64,000 bases of DNA, from contig NC_005363.1 in NCBI RefSeq assembly GCF_000196175.1, positions 2,480,001-2,544,000 of the forward strand, given 5' to 3'. How positions within the stretch are numbered: position 1 is the first letter of the stretch; every line of letters begins with the position of its first letter. Of the stretch, positions 62,530 to 64,000 are shown in pieces. Below the pieces are notes generated by a model. It did no database searches. It was given only the letters and a program-made list of their open reading frames with translations, and was not told where the DNA came from. This stretch comes from Bdellovibrio bacteriovorus HD100. GTDB lineage: Bacteria; Bdellovibrionota; Bdellovibrionia; Bdellovibrionales; Bdellovibrionaceae. The position numbers and the translations under genes are program-made.

Positions 62530-63281
62530 AGCGGCTTCTCACTTTCAGTAACAGTCAGAGGGAAAAACTGAATATTCAGGTTGTAAACTTCCGTCATATC
62601 ACCTTCCTCCACCAGCATGGAAAATTTGCGGCGGAATTTTTTAATCAAATTCTTCGCTTCTTCCATCTTGTGCGGATTGATAGCCATGGTGATGGCGGAA
62701 TAATCACGACGATCGATCGGGGTTCTTTTCAGAACCTCGATGGCTTTATGCATATCAGAAACGTGAGCCTGGACCAGGGCTTCACTTGGAATATCAGTGG
62801 TCGTGGCCAGACTGGCCACGGAACGTGCGATGGAGTTTCCTTTGCGTTTGATAAAACCCAGATCCAAAAGCAGTTCCAGACTTTGCTGAACTTTTTCCAG
62901 AGGCAGCGCCAGACGCTCGGCAATCCATTCCGGCTCGGGCTTGAAGGTTTTCATGCGGATCAGGTTCAGGATGGCGAAATGCTCCCAGCTGGCGATCAGT
63001 TCCAGCTCTTTTTCCGCCAAAGTTTTTTGTGCAGCAAATTTGCGGGAACGCGTGGAGATCAAAGAATAAACTTCGTTGCGCTCCTCAGCACCCAGCTCCA
63101 GACCCAGAACAATTTTGTTGGCGTAAAATTCACTCAAAGGGCGCTTGCCGTGCATCAGCTCGTTCAAACATCCTGGCGAGATGCCAACTTTCTTGGCCAA
63201 AGAGCGAAAAGAAAACCGAGGGTTCTTTTTTTGAATTTCCTCGAGCTTATTTTTTAACAGGGCACCGAATTGATTAGACAC
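62526..63281 (-). CDS. TIGR02147-family regulator
   Basis: 251 residues from the GTG at 63281, preceded by GGGGGA; a GTG at 63293 would add 4 residues. The N-terminal HTH is FSFRSLAKKVGISPGCLNELMHGKRPLS, followed by the family core (ELIASWEHFAILNLIRMK, EWIAERLALPLEKVQQSLELLLDLGFI and RRDYSAITMAINPHKMEEAKNLIKKFRRKF). This family is characteristic of Bdellovibrio and Fibrobacter. Its stop overlaps the secreted-protein start by 4 bases. A hairpin covers its RBS. Confidence 0.88.
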   Translation of the reverse strand: MSNQFGALLKNKLEEIQKKNPRFSFRSLAKKVGISPGCLNELMHGKRPLSEFYANKIVLGLELGAEERNEVYSLISTRSRKFAAQKTLAEKELELIASWEHFAILNLIRMKTFKPEPEWIAERLALPLEKVQQSLELLLDLGFIKRKGNSIARSVASLATTTDIPSEALVQAHVSDMHKAIEVLKRTPIDRRDYSAITMAINPHKMEEAKNLIKKFRRKFSMLVEEGDMTEVYNLNIQFFPLTVTESEKPL

Positions 63282-63309
63282 AAAATCCCCCACCGACCTG
63301 AGGGATTTT
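63282..63309 (-). promoter_or_regulatory. Hairpin covering the RBS of the TIGR02147 gene
   Basis: Perfect 8-base arms AAAATCCC (63282-63289) and GGGATTTT (63302-63309) with a 12-base loop. On the minus strand the 3' arm contains the likely Shine-Dalgarno, so the structure could block translation. Read on the plus strand it ends in T6 and would also look like a terminator. Confidence 0.5.
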
Positions 63310-63388
63310 TTACATTTAATACCAAAGTTGCAAGGTTAAAATAGACGAAGAGTTCCGTACCCTAAACAAAGGGAACGCTGCAATAAAA

Positions 63389-63664
63389 CTAGATGACAAG
63401 TTCGATGATCGCGCGAAATCCGTGATTGCCGGCCATGGCACCAATAATGTTACGAAGCGACGTGATATTCTTTCCTTGGGAACCGATCAATTTACCACGA
63501 AACTCCTGCGGCAATGTCACCTTGTACACCGTGGTTTTGTCGCCTGCGGCAAAGGTTACTTCCACCTGTTCATAGCAGGAGGTCATCTCTTGAATCACAC
63601 TTTCAAGAACCTTCGCCAAACGATCTCTGATATCCGCATCCTGAGTCATAGTCTCCGCCAACAT
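63389..63664 (-). CDS. KH-domain RNA-binding protein (KhpA-like)
   Basis: 91 residues. The C-terminal half is a KH domain with the GxxG loop in GKLIGSQGKNITSLRNIIGA; the N-terminal half has IRDRLAKVLESVIQEMTS. This matches small KhpA-type RNA-binding proteins, though the N-terminal part is a little longer than usual. It is a single gene; the upstream gap 63665-63888 contains its promoter and that of the next gene, and nothing else I can recognise. Confidence 0.8.
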   Translation of the reverse strand: MLAETMTQDADIRDRLAKVLESVIQEMTSCYEQVEVTFAAGDKTTVYKVTLPQEFRGKLIGSQGKNITSLRNIIGAMAGNHGFRAIIELVI

Positions 63665-63888
63665 GTTACGATCTCCGTCCTCTCATTCTGTTGATCCCCC
63701 GGCCCAAGAGCAACCCTGTCGCATCAACCCTAGGCCGGAAAGTGTTCCACCAAGAATATAGGAATGCTCAAGTTTCCCTCTGGTAAGACCTAAAAAAGTG
63801 GCAATCGGGTTAACCTTTTTTTGTTTCTGCAGCGTCATTCAATACCGGGACAAGGTCGTCCCCCAATCCCATCAAAGGAAGATAACGG

Positions 63889-64000
63889 ATGCAAAAAACA
63901 GTTTTATGTTTCTCTTTATTCGTGCTCTTAAGTGCCTGCGAAAACAGCACTCCGGACAAAAGCGCGGCGGGAACGCCCCAAGAAACCCCGCAGCTGCAGG
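63889..64000 (+). CDS. Lipoprotein, N-terminal part (cut by window edge)
   Basis: ATG at 63889 with AAGGAAG upstream. The first 37 codons give a lipoprotein signal (MQKTVLCFSLFVLLSAC, Cys17 in the lipobox LSAC) and the start of a Ser/Thr/Pro-rich mature part (ENSTPDKSAAGTPQE). The rest is outside the window. Confidence 0.7.
   Translation, partial: MQKTVLCFSLFVLLSACENSTPDKSAAGTPQETPQLQ

Overview
The window looks like a chromosomal segment of a predatory bacterium of the Bdellovibrio group (Bdellovibrionota). I infer this from several things. There is a TIGR02147-type regulator, a family mostly known from Bdellovibrio and Fibrobacter. There are long phage-tail-fibre-like surface proteins with a C-terminal self-processing chaperone. 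Many small secreted proteins and a secreted HNH nuclease are present. The core genes are proteobacterial in type and GC content is roughly half. No rRNA, tRNA or CRISPR array was seen.

Layout. 1-1179 is the N-terminal part of a fibre protein running off the left edge. 1485-1928 is a pseudoazurin gene. 2024-2153 is a strongly structured inverted-repeat element. 2157-5973 (minus) holds pdxH, an FKBP lipoprotein, the selenouridine pair mnmH/selD and tatA. 6066-10731 (plus) is an operon of a small exported protein, an LTA-synthase-like sulfatase-fold enzyme, and an OmpR-type regulator with its kinase. 11097-12063 is an insertion sequence with visible terminal inverted repeats. 12068-19235 (minus) is an adhesion locus: a 1416-residue fibre and two fibrinogen-like proteins. 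19466-28624 (minus) carries an ABCC-like fused ABC exporter, a PAS histidine kinase, an antiporter-like membrane protein, two small secreted proteins and an HNH nuclease.

29775-53343 is the centre of interest: a low-oxygen and nitrogen-oxide respiration island. It holds three CRP/FNR-type regulators, anaerobic ribonucleotide reductase (nrdDG), nnrS, two very small membrane-protein genes, a chemoreceptor and norCBQD. It continues with a hemerythrin-like protein, a DUF2249 protein, a Sco protein, nirV and a copper nitrite reductase fused to cytochrome c. It ends with a cbb3 oxidase operon (ccoI-S-NO-Q-P-G plus a UreH_2-type membrane protein). CcoN and CcoO are one polypeptide and CcoP has a single haem. 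At least nine TTGAT-N4-ATCAA-like FNR/DNR boxes sit upstream of these units, of the pseudoazurin gene and of a haem-binding chemoreceptor at 58433. The set would reduce nitrite to nitrous oxide; no nitrate reductase or nitrous oxide reductase is in the window.

53519-64000 holds an OmpA-type lipoprotein, a CsbD-like protein, pcm, oxyR with a recognisable OxyR site in front of dps, a ZIP transporter, the haem-binding chemoreceptor, gltS, a secreted protein plus TIGR02147 regulator pair, a KH-domain protein and the start of a lipoprotein gene.

All calls come from reading translations and motifs by eye; no database search was run.
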